Assembly (NCBI RefSeq): GCF_051622035.1
Contig: NC_135360.1
Location: forward strand, 26,239,206-26,303,205
Length of the DNA: 64,000 bases
DNA from: Arctopsyche grandis
Taxonomy: Eukaryota > Arthropoda > Insecta > Trichoptera > Hydropsychidae
Direction of reading: 5' to 3'
How positions within the stretch are numbered: the first letter of the stretch is position 1; every line of letters starts with the position of its first letter. Below, in pieces: positions 23,044-32,505 of the stretch. The notes beneath the pieces are model-generated. The model saw only the letters and a program-made list of their open reading frames with translations. It did no database searches and was not told where the DNA came from. Position numbers and translations under genes: made by a program.

Positions 23044-23203
23044 TGGAGGATGAACGAATGAGACGACTGGCATGTTAATGCACGTGTTTATTATATGACA
23101 GCTAAAGGCAGAGTGAGTAGTGGCTCTCTGAACCCAGCCGAGTTGGTTACCACTCGCAGGAAGGCAAACAAAATCGACCATGTCGTATAAGCGAGCCGCC
23201 ACA
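23044..23203 (-). repeat. 5' LTR of the TRIM-like element
   Basis: 160-bp LTR, followed (minus strand) by the candidate primer-binding site at 23,024-23,041. Confidence 0.82.
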
Positions 23204-23299
23204 TCTATTGATACGGGAGGGCTAAATGTGTATTCAGGTCCCGTGGAACATAGTTGGGAAACATAATGGGAAACCCTGAAGAAATCGTTATCATGAATG

Positions 23300-23924
23300 T
23301 CAAATACAACTTCCGAACTCTCTGGTCAATCTTTTCTTTAGTATCACCCACGTGGTTATGCGCGTTTCTGAATCTAGAAAATCCTTGGCAGTCCCCTCAC
23401 ACAGCATCCACCCATACACCAATTGTTGTGTCTCCATCCAGCCGAGGATTTGCATGTGTTCTTCGAGGCGCTCAATCCACGCTGAAATCGGGCTATTTAT
23501 CCCGTTATATTTCGGCAGGCCGAAACCACCCCCCAAATCTCGGAAATTAAACTGTGGTACCTCCCTCGTCGTCGTTGCCACTGGCGTTGCGTCTTCCACG
23601 TCGTTGACGTCGTCGTCGTCGTCGTGGACATCATCGTGGCGTGGTCGTGGTCGTGGTCGTGGCGTTACCCAGTTTGTCAACCACGACCTTGGCGTCGTCT
23701 TCATGCTCGTCCTCGTCCTCGATGTCATAGCGCGTCCTAACCTCAATTCTGGTTCTGATCCCGAACGATGCCCCCAAATATGGGCATCCATGAATATGTG
23801 CGGGAGGATATTCAAAGTCAAAGTCTTTACGCAACTCGTTTAATGTCTTCGCTTCTGGCTCGACCCAGCGAGTGACGCGCGAAGCGACGCCACAGGCCTG
23901 CCAACTTAAAATATTCTCATTCAT
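23300..23924 (-). pseudogene. LTR-retrotransposon gag remnant
   Basis: The minus strand encodes GFGLPKYNGINSPISAWIE ... QILGWMETQQLVYGWMLCEG ... WVILKKRLTREFG, the layout of a Ty3/Gypsy-type gag (F-x-G, W, W, L-x-G-A, W-LK-L-F). It is preceded by an Asp-rich segment. A different frame is open in the upstream part (23,631-23,924), so a frameshift is likely near 23,650-23,800. No protease or polymerase follows. It lies immediately 5' of the TRIM-like element in the same orientation and may be part of its donor family, but this is inference. Confidence 0.6.
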
Positions 23925-24163
23925 ACCAACCTACATTTATATGTTAATCAATAAATATATTTTTATTTTTCACAAAATTTTGTGTTTTTAACGGCATTTC
24001 ACGACGACTCTAACAAATAAGAGCCCAAATTTTTTTTGACTGGTGATCGTAAGTGAAATTAAGAAGAGGTTAGTTAAAATTGTACAAATTCTAACGAAGA
24101 ACGCGTCAAATAAATTTATATCAACATTATAATATTTTATTCTATGAAACTTATTAAATAAAG

Positions 24164-24400
24164 GGTTCGGTGATTACTAGTCAAATGTGAACCGGTCACA
24201 GGACAACCGGTCGCTCTAGATCTGTCACACGTGATCACCCGTCACACTAAAACTGGTCACGAGTAAACTGGTCACACCCTAAAATCGGTCAACCAGTTTT
24301 CTCTTGACCAGTTTTAGTGTGACGGGTGATCACATGTGACCGATCTAGAATGACCGGTTGTCCTGTGACTGGTTTACATATGACTAGTAGTCCGTTTACC
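24164..24400. mobile_element. Mutator-like fold-back MITE, copy 1
   Basis: A 237-bp element flanked by perfect 9-bp duplications TAAATAAAG (24,155-24,163 and 24,401-24,409). Arms of about 105 bp are inverted copies (GGTTCGGTGATTACTAGTCA at one end; inverse of the other GGTAAACGGACTACTAGTCA). Each arm is itself built of GGTCAC-type words every 14-17 bp (CCGGTCAC, CTGTCAC, CCGTCAC, CTGGTCAC, TCGGTCA). A 9-bp duplication with long inverted ends fits Mutator-like elements. No ORF. It lies 780 bp upstream of eEF1-gamma. Confidence 0.85.
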
Positions 24401-24899
24401 TAAATAAAGACCTACAAGACGTAAATAGGTTACAAAATGGAGGACAAAGGTCTGACCGTACTAGGCGACAGTGCTGCAGAAACGCAGTGTAGCCCATCAA
24501 AATTGGTACAAAAAGCAAATTTGACGCGCAGTGTCACGCCACTCGTAGTGTGTTCTATCTTATTTAATCCCATCGAAACAATATTTAGTCTCGCTGTGTC
24601 GCTGCAGTGCAGTGCTGCCCAGTGGGATCTTAGCTGATAGTGAATTAAAATTAGCTCTAATTATTAATTAATATATCCAGTGTGGACGGCGCCACTATGG
24701 TAGTCAAAAGTGATGAAATTTTCAAACAATACAAAATTATTGTTATTAATGAAAAAATGTAACGAAGTCAATTAAAGACTCGCGAAGTAAGGATTTTTAC
24801 GGTGAAAAAAAAAAAGAAACGAATATGTACATGAAAACAGTCACCCTGTTTACAGACGAAAAGCGTCGTGTTTTGCGCGAGCGGCGTATGGCCGGCGAG

Positions 24900-24942
24900 A
24901 GCGTCGCGTTGGGACTCGATCTTTCCAGCGCGAGAGACAAGC
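24900..24942 (+). promoter_or_regulatory. eEF1-gamma 5' end with candidate TOP start
   Basis: CTTTCC at 24,921 lies 22 bases before the ATG inside a GC-rich patch. Translation elongation factor mRNAs normally start with C followed by pyrimidines (5' TOP), so this is a plausible transcription start giving a very short leader. There is no TATA box. The upstream sequence (24,640-24,840) is AT-rich. Confidence 0.35.
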
Positions 24943-26030
24943 ATGGCGGCCGGAGTGAGTGTCGGCCTCCGTCAATCCATCGTAAATCGAGTCATCCTCG
25001 AGCATCCTGAATAACCAATGGCCTCTTTGTGACATTTCAGACGCTTTTCACGTACCCGGACAACTTCCGCGCGCAAAAGGTCCTCATCGCCGCGCAATAC
25101 TCCGGTGCCGGAGTAAAGCTCGCCGATGACTTCGTGTTCGGAGAAACCAACCGCTCGCCAGCCTTCACCAGCAAATTCCCCACCGGAAAGGTCCGCGCCT
25201 TCCTCTCTTTCACCAGCTAATTCCACCTCCCCGTTGTTCCGACTTTCATACTGATTTCGTCACGTTTCAGGTTCCGGCTTTTGAATCAGCTGATGGAAAG
25301 GTCCTCCTTACCGAGAGTAATGCCATTGCTTTTTACGGTCAGTACATTTTGGTTAAACGTATCATGTGTCAAAATTGTCCAACTGTCATTTGACCCTTCT
25401 TTCTTTGCTCGAATGTCACCTTCCGTTTATGTAAAGTTCGTGCGTAAAAAAAGTGTTGACGTGTGTAATTTTGGGCGTTGCGCAAGTGTAGGCGGCGCGC
25501 CAAATTTGAATTTGAGGTTATGTTATGGTTTTGACATATGTCTGCTGTGACATATGACAGCTGTGAATTATTGCGCTATTTTCGCACCACATATATACAT
25601 ATGTGGACTTTGATCGCGTTGGAGATACATACATGTGATGAAAATTTTGCGAAATTAATTTTTGTATACTTCCGTTATATACGAAACTATATTTTTCATT
25701 TCTAGTTTATCGTCAGATTCAAACTCGACCCAGCACATTTTCTTAAAATAAATAAAATGTAGTATTAAAATGATATATTGGATAGTTTTCAATTTACCAA
25801 TATGTGTAAGAAAGGATGATGATAATTGTATTATATTTTAGATACATACTAACACGTTGTTTATGAATTGAAATATTTCATGCTCGTGTACAGTAAAATT
25901 TTAATTATCCAAGTCAAATATTGATTAAAATGATCCTAATAACGAAATCTGGATCAATTAGATAGCGAAATGACACTGATAAAAAAATGGCTTTCATAGA
26001 CATTTGAGTGAAATAAATAAAAATGCAACA

Positions 26031-26085
<55 letters not shown>

Positions 26086-28316
26086 ATTTTTTCATAACAA
26101 TTTGGATAATCGAAGATGTGGAAAATTGAGTATATGCATACTTGACACTGAGTGCTAAACGTCTTTTCTGTTGAAATCCAATAAAAAGCAGGTATAAAAA
26201 TTGTAGCTAATCTACAGAAACCCTAGATAACTTCCGCCGAGAATTTTGAGTTTTGTAAAGGTGTTTTTAGACTCTAATATATCTTGCAACAATATAAAAC
26301 AAAAAATGTCTGTTAATGAATGTATTTTTCCAAAACTAGTTCCATCTTCTTCATTGTTGTTAAAATGTAATGTTCACAATCTAAATTCCAAGTCACAATG
26401 TAAAATACTCAGCAGTTAGGGATTTCCATCGGGTAATTTTGCTATGGTTATAAATTCAGAAATTCCGGTGTAAACGAGTCTTTATAAACTTTGATAAATG
26501 AATGACACGGTTTACACGACCCATGTTCGATGCATTTTTTTCAATGCTACCTTCAAAGGCTTAGTAGGTAGTATTCTTGTTTACTTTGTACATGCTCAAT
26601 ATACAACGCCTATCGGCGTTTTGCAGGCTCATGGACTTGTCATCAAAACGCCGATTGGCGTTGGTCAGCATTCAAAGGGTTAAATGAAAGTTGAACAATT
26701 TTTACTTCAATGTTATAACAGTAATTCTTGCTGAAATTAATTAAATGTGTGGACAAATATAAATTTTCACGAATCTATTTCAACTATATATGGGATAGAT
26801 TGTGTGAAAAATATTTAATTGTATAAATGTGAGGTTTAGTTATTGTGTAGATTTATGAATTTGGAATTTCATAGTTAAAATTTGCTTTGTATTATTTGTA
26901 GTAAGCAATGCAACTCTCCGAGGTGCTGATACTCTGCAAGCCGCTCAAGTATTGCAATGGCTCAGTTGGGCAGATTCAGAAATTCTGCCAGCATCTTGCG
27001 CTTGGGTTTTCCCCACCATCGGAATTATGGAATCCGATCCTAAGGTATGTGTGTATATGGTAATGTTTGATCTAGTTTAAATTTAGATATATCTACATTC
27101 TTTAAATATTTTTTGTGTTCTAATAGGCCATCAACCAAGCCAAGACTGATGTATTAGCTGCTCTGAAGTATCTCAATCAACATCTTCTCACAAAAACTTT
27201 CCTTGTCGGAGAGCGTATCTCACTAGCCGACATTGCTGTGTTTTGCACTCTCTTGGCCGTCTACCAGGTTGGTTTTTAATTATTTCAAAGTTAACATTGT
27301 GTATTTTGGTTGTAATTTAACAATGTTTTTGTTTGTAGAATGTGTTGGATGCTGCTAGCAAGAAGCTTTTTAACAATGTTAACCGTTGGTTCACAACGTT
27401 GTTGAACCAACCACAATTCAAAGCTGTTCTCGGAGACAGTGTGAAAATGTGTGACGGTAAAGTAGAAGCCAAATCAGTAGGCAAAGCTGATGCCAAGCCT
27501 GAAGAGAAAACTGAAAAGGTTTTTAAACAGTAAATTTTTTTTAAAGTATATTATATTTAGATAGTTCTTACATTATTTTTATTTTTAGAAAAAGGCTAAA
27601 AAGGAAAAGAAAGAAAAAGAAGAAAAGAAAGAAGAGGATGATGATATGGATATGCCTGCAGAACCTCCATCAAAGGATCCGTTTGATGCCATGCCCAAAG
27701 GGTAATTACTTTTCTTTTTAAATCCTTTTGATAGAATTTTTCAACTTGGAGTGCTTTTTTTCATATATATTTTTTTAATTTTTCAGCACATTCGTTATGG
27801 ATAGTTTTAAGAGAGTGTATTCCAATGAATCTGAAGAAAAATCTATACCTTATTTCTTCGAAAACTTCGATGCTGAAAACTATTCTATCTGGTTTGCCGA
27901 GTACAAATATAAGAACGAATTAGCTAAAGTTTTTATGAGCTGCAATTTAATCACTGGTAAGTTTCGACTTCATTTTTTAAGATCAATAAATTACATGTAT
28001 TATACATGATATTTGATGAAATATTTATATTTTAGGTATGTTCCAACGTTTGGATAAAATGCGCAAGCAGGCATTCGCGTCTTGCTGCTTGTTCGGCAAA
28101 GACAATGATAGCTCTATATCTGGTGTTTGGGTATGGAGGGGCCAAGAGCTAGCTTTCCCCTTGAGTCCCGATTGGCAAATCGATTATGAATCGTACTCAT
28201 GGACTAAGTTGGATGCCAAGAGCGATGACACCAAAGCTCTTGTAACGCAATACTTTTCATGGACTGGTAAAGATAAGGAAGGAAGGGATTTCAATCAAGG
28301 AAAGATTTTCAAGTGA
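24943..28316 (+). CDS. eEF1gamma: Translation elongation factor 1 gamma (eEF1G), complete, 9 exons
   Basis: Structural subunit of the eEF1B nucleotide-exchange complex. It anchors eEF1B-beta, which reloads eEF1A with GTP, and has a glutathione-transferase fold at its N-terminus. Coding exons: 24,943-24,954 (MAAG), 25,041-25,190, 25,271-25,337, 26,902-27,044, 27,127-27,267, 27,339-27,518, 27,589-27,701, 27,787-27,956, 28,036-28,316; 1,257 bp, 418 residues, all phases join. Residues 1-195 are GST-like ([51 protein letters not shown]); about 195-262 is a charged [14 protein letters not shown] linker, shorter than usual, explaining 418 versus about 430-437 residues in relatives; about 263-418 is the conserved EF1G domain ([34 protein letters not shown], ending NQGKIFK). 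Donors after exons 2 (GTCCGC) and 6 (GTTTTT) are weak. Intron 3 (1.56 kb) hosts a MITE; other introns are 70-86 bp. Confidence 0.97.
26034..26083. repeat. (AT)n microsatellite in eEF1-gamma intron 3
   Basis: About 25 uninterrupted AT units. Confidence 0.95.
26141..26679. mobile_element. piggyBac-like MITE, copy A
   Basis: About 540 bp in eEF1-gamma intron 3. The right end reads GTCAGCATTCAAAGGG|TTAA; the left end is degraded (GACACTGAGTGCTAAAC). The interior is collinear with copy B at 29,946-31,130. A CCC...GGG element bordered by TTAA is the piggyBac signature. Near the right end are palindromic words ACGCCTATCGGCGT and ACGCCGATTGGCGT. No transposase. Confidence 0.75.
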
Positions 28317-29235
28317 TTTCATAAAATCTTTCATCTCACTGAGAAATGGACGTTGCCTTATATGACCGTTGCTTTTTTTAATACTCTTTATTTAATTTTT
28401 TTAACGAGATTTATCTGTTTGCTCACAATTTCTGATTGTATTTAAATGATTGAAGGTGTTGCATTTTATTTTGGCTTTCATGCTTTATTTTATATGCGAG
28501 TTTGTTGAGCTAATTCGATATTTTATTGTTTGGCGACATTCATCGATCAGTGAATTTTCATTAAACGAATTTTCAAAATGAACTGTGTTTTGATTGCGTA
28601 CAACAAATTCCCAATACCTCTTCCCAATTTTGTAACAATTTTTTTTTTGTAATTTTGTTGAGTTTTACACAGTTATAATCTAAGTATGCTTATGATTATT
28701 TTTGATGGAAGTATTTATTATATTATCATCATCATCTACAGCCATAATCTCAGGGCTTCGAACCGGAACTAATCTGAAAACCGAAAACCGTTACTTTTTG
28801 CCGAAACGAAAACCTGAACAGAACTGAAATAATATAGTTTTTTTTCGGTTCGGTAACATGATTCCCCACTTCAGTTGTAAATTTTAAAAATACCGGTTAA
28901 TTTTATCGCGAATTTAAGTACATTTAATTAAAGGTAAGATATTACATTAAAGATCGATGCAAATGGAGAATCATGTGGGTAAGGTTGTCTGGAATTTGTA
29001 TATTTTAGTATCAGATGTGGCAATTTCAAACTGATAAATTCGGTTCGGTGATTATTCCGCAAATAGTCATCTCGCGCACGTCGCGCTTGCGATCGTAATT
29101 TGCGCAATAATCCGTTTACCGATAAATTCATTGGCAACCAAATCGTAATAAATGCGATCAGACGGTTGTCAATTATAATCTAGACTTTCAAATGGTCCAA
29201 ACTTGAAATAAATAAATTTATTGTATAGCAGAGCT
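28317..29235. other. eEF1-gamma 3' UTR and intergenic
   Basis: The first part is the eEF1-gamma 3' UTR; ATTAAA at 28,560-28,565 is a possible polyadenylation signal. Beyond it no gene or element is recognised. Confidence 0.4.
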
Positions 29236-29299
29236 GTAGAATCTATATGTACATCTGTTTCTGAGGTAAGTAATAGAAAAGCGGTCCTATTCAACAATA

Positions 29300-29502
29300 T
29301 ATTTGGGAGCCAAAATTTTTTTTTTGGAAAAAATCGGCTTGTTTATAACTGACAGTACTCTAAAGAATTTCAATATTCTATTTTTGTTGGTTTAGTATTT
29401 TAATTTAAATTCATAATAATGCATTAAACAAGTCCCGTTCAAATCTAGGGGTTGGGGGGTGGGGTGGCTGACCATCCTAGCCCCCCCCAAATGACGCCCC
29501 TG
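29300..29502. repeat. hAT-like MITE, partial copy
   Basis: Same family as 3124-3412. The right end is intact, CCCCCCAAATGACGCCCCTG. The left end is missing or unrecognisable. Confidence 0.6.
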
Positions 29503-29529
29503 CATGCTTCTAATACTTTTTAATCTACC

Positions 29530-29900
29530 AACTGTGGGAATACATGGTAAACACGTACTACACATTGTCAACCTGCGCACCAAGGACAAGTCGACCGCTA
29601 AACACAGCTACAGGACACGACCTCCAGAGAAAGTCAAGCCGACCGCTAAACAGGTGCAGGACGCGACCTATAAAGGACATTTGGATCTTATATAAACCCC
29701 CCACAGTGGACTCAAAAATGCAGTTCATCCAGCCACTCCACCACGAGCAAAGCAACTAGTTCATACAACTACGCCACCAGGAACAGACCACTTAGTTCCT
29801 TCTCCTCGATATCACTGCAATATAAACATTTATAAAAAAAATAACAATAAAAAAGAAGCTCAAATAAAATAATTCAAAATACTTCTCGTAGCTTTATTTT
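29530..29900. other. Possible solo LTR or LTR fragment
   Basis: Starts TGTGGGAATACATGG, has a TATA-like box (TTATATAAACCCCCC at 29,687-29,701) and AATAAA-like words further on. GC content is above its surroundings. No matching second copy or target duplication is found, so this stays a suggestion. Confidence 0.25.
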
Positions 29901-29945
29901 GTAATTTTTGTATTTTTTCTAAATCTTGGCCATTAAACATGTTAG

Positions 29946-31130
29946 CCCTTTGAGTGCTGACGTTTTTTTTTGTCGAAAGCTCACCACACATAAAAATTTT
30001 GCTAACATTTCCAATTAGAATTATTTAGAAATCCAATAGAAAGCAGGTATAAAAATTGTAGCTTATTCAAACAAACCCTAGATCACTAACGCCGAGGATT
30101 TTGAGTTTTGTAAAGGTGTGTTTAGACTCTCTAATATATCTTGCCACAATATAAAATAAACAAAAGGAGTCTATTAATGAATGTATTTTTCGAAAAATAG
30201 TTCCATCTTCTTCATTGTTGTTAAAATATAATGCTCACAATCTAAATGCCAAGCCACAATCTAAAATACTCGGTAGTTAGCGATTTCCATCGAGAAATTC
30301 TAATATGGAAACTATTTTAACTACTAAATTCGGAAATTCCGATGTAAACCAGTCTTTATAAACAATGACACGGATTTCAACAGAGAATTGCAAGGTGAGT
30401 GACGCGGCAGTTTTGCTGCCGCGGGCAACACTTCGATCTAACTCGTGTGAGTGAGATCGCGTGTGAGGGAGAAAACCGATGTTAGTTAACATTTTATCAC
30501 CTATGTATGTACGGACTAGCTAACGACTGCCGATGAAGTACATATATATGTACGTAGCTGACAAACTCTACGAGTCGTCAACAATGTGTGTCGCGAATAT
30601 CAATAGGTGACAAAACGTTAACTAAAATCGGTTTTCTTCCTCATACGCGATATCACTCGCACGCGTTAGATCGAAGTGGTGCCCGCGGCACTAAAAATGC
30701 CGCGTCACTCGCGTTGCGATGCTCTTGGCTATAGGCTTAAGGGGGCTACAGACGCTCCGGTACGTCTCTCTGGTATGAAGCGATGTTACGACTTTAGGTC
30801 AATTCTCAGTAGTGATCGTGTGGTGCGAGCAGCGGTATGGCGACAACGGAGAGGGAATAATGGAGAGGGGATATCCGCCTTGAGGCGAACGAACAGAAAT
30901 TGGTTCGACGTGAGGCGACCTGTATGCGCTTCGACCTCAAGGTGAATCTTCCTGCATACGTTGCGGTCTGCGTCAACATGGATCACCTCACGGTAGACCT
31001 CTCCGGAATTCCCTTAGCGGGTAGTATTCTTATTTATTTTTTACATACTCAAAAAACAACGTCTCTCGGCGTATTTCACTCGTGGACTTGTTGGCAAAAC
31101 GCCGATCGGCGTTGGTCAGCATTCAAAGGG
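29946..31130. mobile_element. piggyBac-like MITE, copy B, with nested insertion
   Basis: Ends CCCTTTGAGTGCTGAC and, inverted, CCCTTTGAATGCTGAC (15 of 16 identical). It is flanked by TTAG on the left and TTAA on the right, a decayed TTAA duplication. It is collinear with copy A except for about 630 bp inserted between roughly 30,378 and 31,005. No transposase. Confidence 0.82.
30389..30718. repeat. GC-rich fold-back element nested in piggyBac-like MITE
   Basis: Arms of about 115-120 bp (30,389-30,505 and 30,602-30,718) are inverted copies: GAGTGACGCGGCA, CCGCGGGCA, CACTTCGATCTAAC, GAGAAAACCGAT and GTTAGTTAAC on the left, their inverses on the right. The about 95-bp loop contains CATATATATGTACG. 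No ORF. The remaining inserted sequence to 31,005 is GC-rich and unrecognised. Confidence 0.75.
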
Positions 31131-31397
31131 TTAAGCACATTAGCACAAAAACCCCCTGCGCTAAAACCATTGCAAACCAAGCGGACGCATGCTTATTTCG
31201 CTGCATGCTCATTTCATACTTTTGTCTCGGCTTTTGCAATTTTAAACTTGACAGAAAGATCCAACTCAATTTTAAGAATTGCCAATCATCAATGTACATC
31301 GAAATGTCATCTGCGCAACCCCATGAATATCTAGTCTTTCGTACATGCTGAAATTCAAACAGTTAAAATTAAATCGAAATGAGCATGTAGCCGGGTG

Positions 31398-31884
31398 GGT
31401 AAACGGACTACTAGTCATATGTGAACCAGTCACAGGACAACCGGTCGCTCTAGATTTATTTATTTATTTTTACATATATACCAGGAAGGCCTTACAGGTA
31501 AAACCCAATGCGCCTTCCTGGCCAATTACAAATTACAATTACAATTACAAATGCAGCATTTTTATTACAAGTCGTTGAATTACGAGACACTGAAAAACTC
31601 GCAAATTAACGAGACATCTATGAATTGTACATAAATTTTATTGTACATCAATCATACTTCAAATAGTGGTGACATAGTAGGTAGGAAGGATTTTTAGCCT
31701 GAGAAAACTGGTCACACCCTAAAATCGGTCACGAGAAAACTGGTTGTCCGATTTTAGGGTGTGACCAGTTTTAGGGTGTGACCAGTTTTAGTGTGACAGG
31801 TGATGTGTGACCGATCTAGACATGATCACCTGTCCGACCGATTGTCCTGTGACCGGTTCACATTTGACTAGTAATCACCGAACC
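31398..31884. mobile_element. Mutator-like fold-back MITE, copy 2 (inverse orientation)
   Basis: Same family as 24,164-24,400 but reversed; it begins GGTAAACGGACTACTAGTCA and ends ACTAGTAATCACCGAACC. It is flanked by perfect 9-bp duplications AGCCGGGTG (31,389-31,397 and 31,885-31,893). About 245 bp of SINE sequence (31,455-31,700) replaces or interrupts its left arm. Confidence 0.88.
31455..31700 (-). mobile_element. 5'-truncated SINE inserted in Mutator-like MITE
   Basis: Minus-strand tail of the window's main SINE family: (AAAT)n, the CCAGGAAGG...CCTTCCTGG stem, GCATTTTTATTACA, GAATTACGAGACACTGAAAA and AATAGTGGTGACATAGTAGG. Head and body are missing. Confidence 0.8.
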
Positions 31885-32139
31885 AGCCGGGTGGTTTGCA
31901 ATTATTTGTAGCAAGCCCCAAAAATCGCGTGCGGCAAGACAATTGTATTATTGACTAAAACTTTACTTTTTCTAAAAATATTTCTTAACCTACATAAAAG
32001 ATCAGCTTTTTTTAAATTTATAAATTCAGCAGATATGGCCGATTTGAAAACAGTTAAAGAAAAAAGTAAAAGACAAAAGAAGAACAGTTTCAGCGGGGCG
32101 ACGACCATGGCGCCAACGGAACCTTTCGAAAGCTGAATT

Positions 32140-32505
32140 GTAGGTCGGCCGCCGCTAGAGGGAGGGTGAAATGTCGGAGGGGTAGAGGCGAGGGTGAGAA
32201 GCACTCGCCGTTGCCAGTGTGGCTGTGTGGCTGTGGCTGCGAGGTTGCGCGAGTGTGTGACTCCGTTGCATAATTAGCAGCGGTCGATCAGCACACCACA
32301 CCACACCACACCACACCGCACCACACCTTCCACCACCCCGCCACCCCATCACCCCCAGCCGCGCACCTCATCGTCATCAGGTATCGTCTCATCTTCTGCC
32401 TGAATACATATAAGTAAATGCCTGCTGCCTGCCTCTCGGTTTCGACCCCCTCTACGCTCCCGACTACCCAGCTTTTCCACCTCGGAAAATTCCCATTTCG
32501 CACGT
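32140..32505. other. GC-rich island, possible untranslated first exon
   Basis: A GC-rich block in AT-rich surroundings, with a (CCACA)n-like run at 32,293-32,325. It contains a plausible donor on the plus strand, GTCATCAG|GTATCG at about 32,380. It could be a promoter or 5' UTR exon of a plus-strand gene further right, but there is no coding evidence. Confidence 0.3.

Larger units (their letters stand above)
22120..23203 (-). mobile_element. Short non-autonomous LTR retrotransposon (TRIM-like)
   Basis: Two direct repeats of exactly 160 bp flank 764 bp. Read on the minus strand each LTR begins TGTGGCGGCTCG and ends CATCCTCCA, obeying the TG...CA rule. Downstream of the 5' LTR lies TAACTGGTGACCCCCGAC, which would serve as a primer-binding site matching a tRNA 3' end (TGG + acceptor stem), and immediately upstream of the 3' LTR is the purine tract GGGGGGGGAGTGA. 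The interior has no gag-pol, only low-complexity His/Pro-rich ORFs. The LTRs differ at only a handful of positions. The expected target duplication is not clean (ATAG versus TAGG at the edges). Confidence 0.82.

Noticed and set aside
23044..23203. Solo LTR interpretation
   Set aside because: A second copy of identical length, with primer site and purine tract at the right places, shows a two-LTR element.
24437..24637. 66-codon ORF upstream of eEF1-gamma
   Set aside because: No family resemblance and not in frame with, or spliced to, the eEF1-gamma start that is fully explained at 24,943.
29530..29900. Firm solo-LTR call
   Set aside because: Only a TG start and TATA-like box are seen; no second copy, CA end or target duplication.
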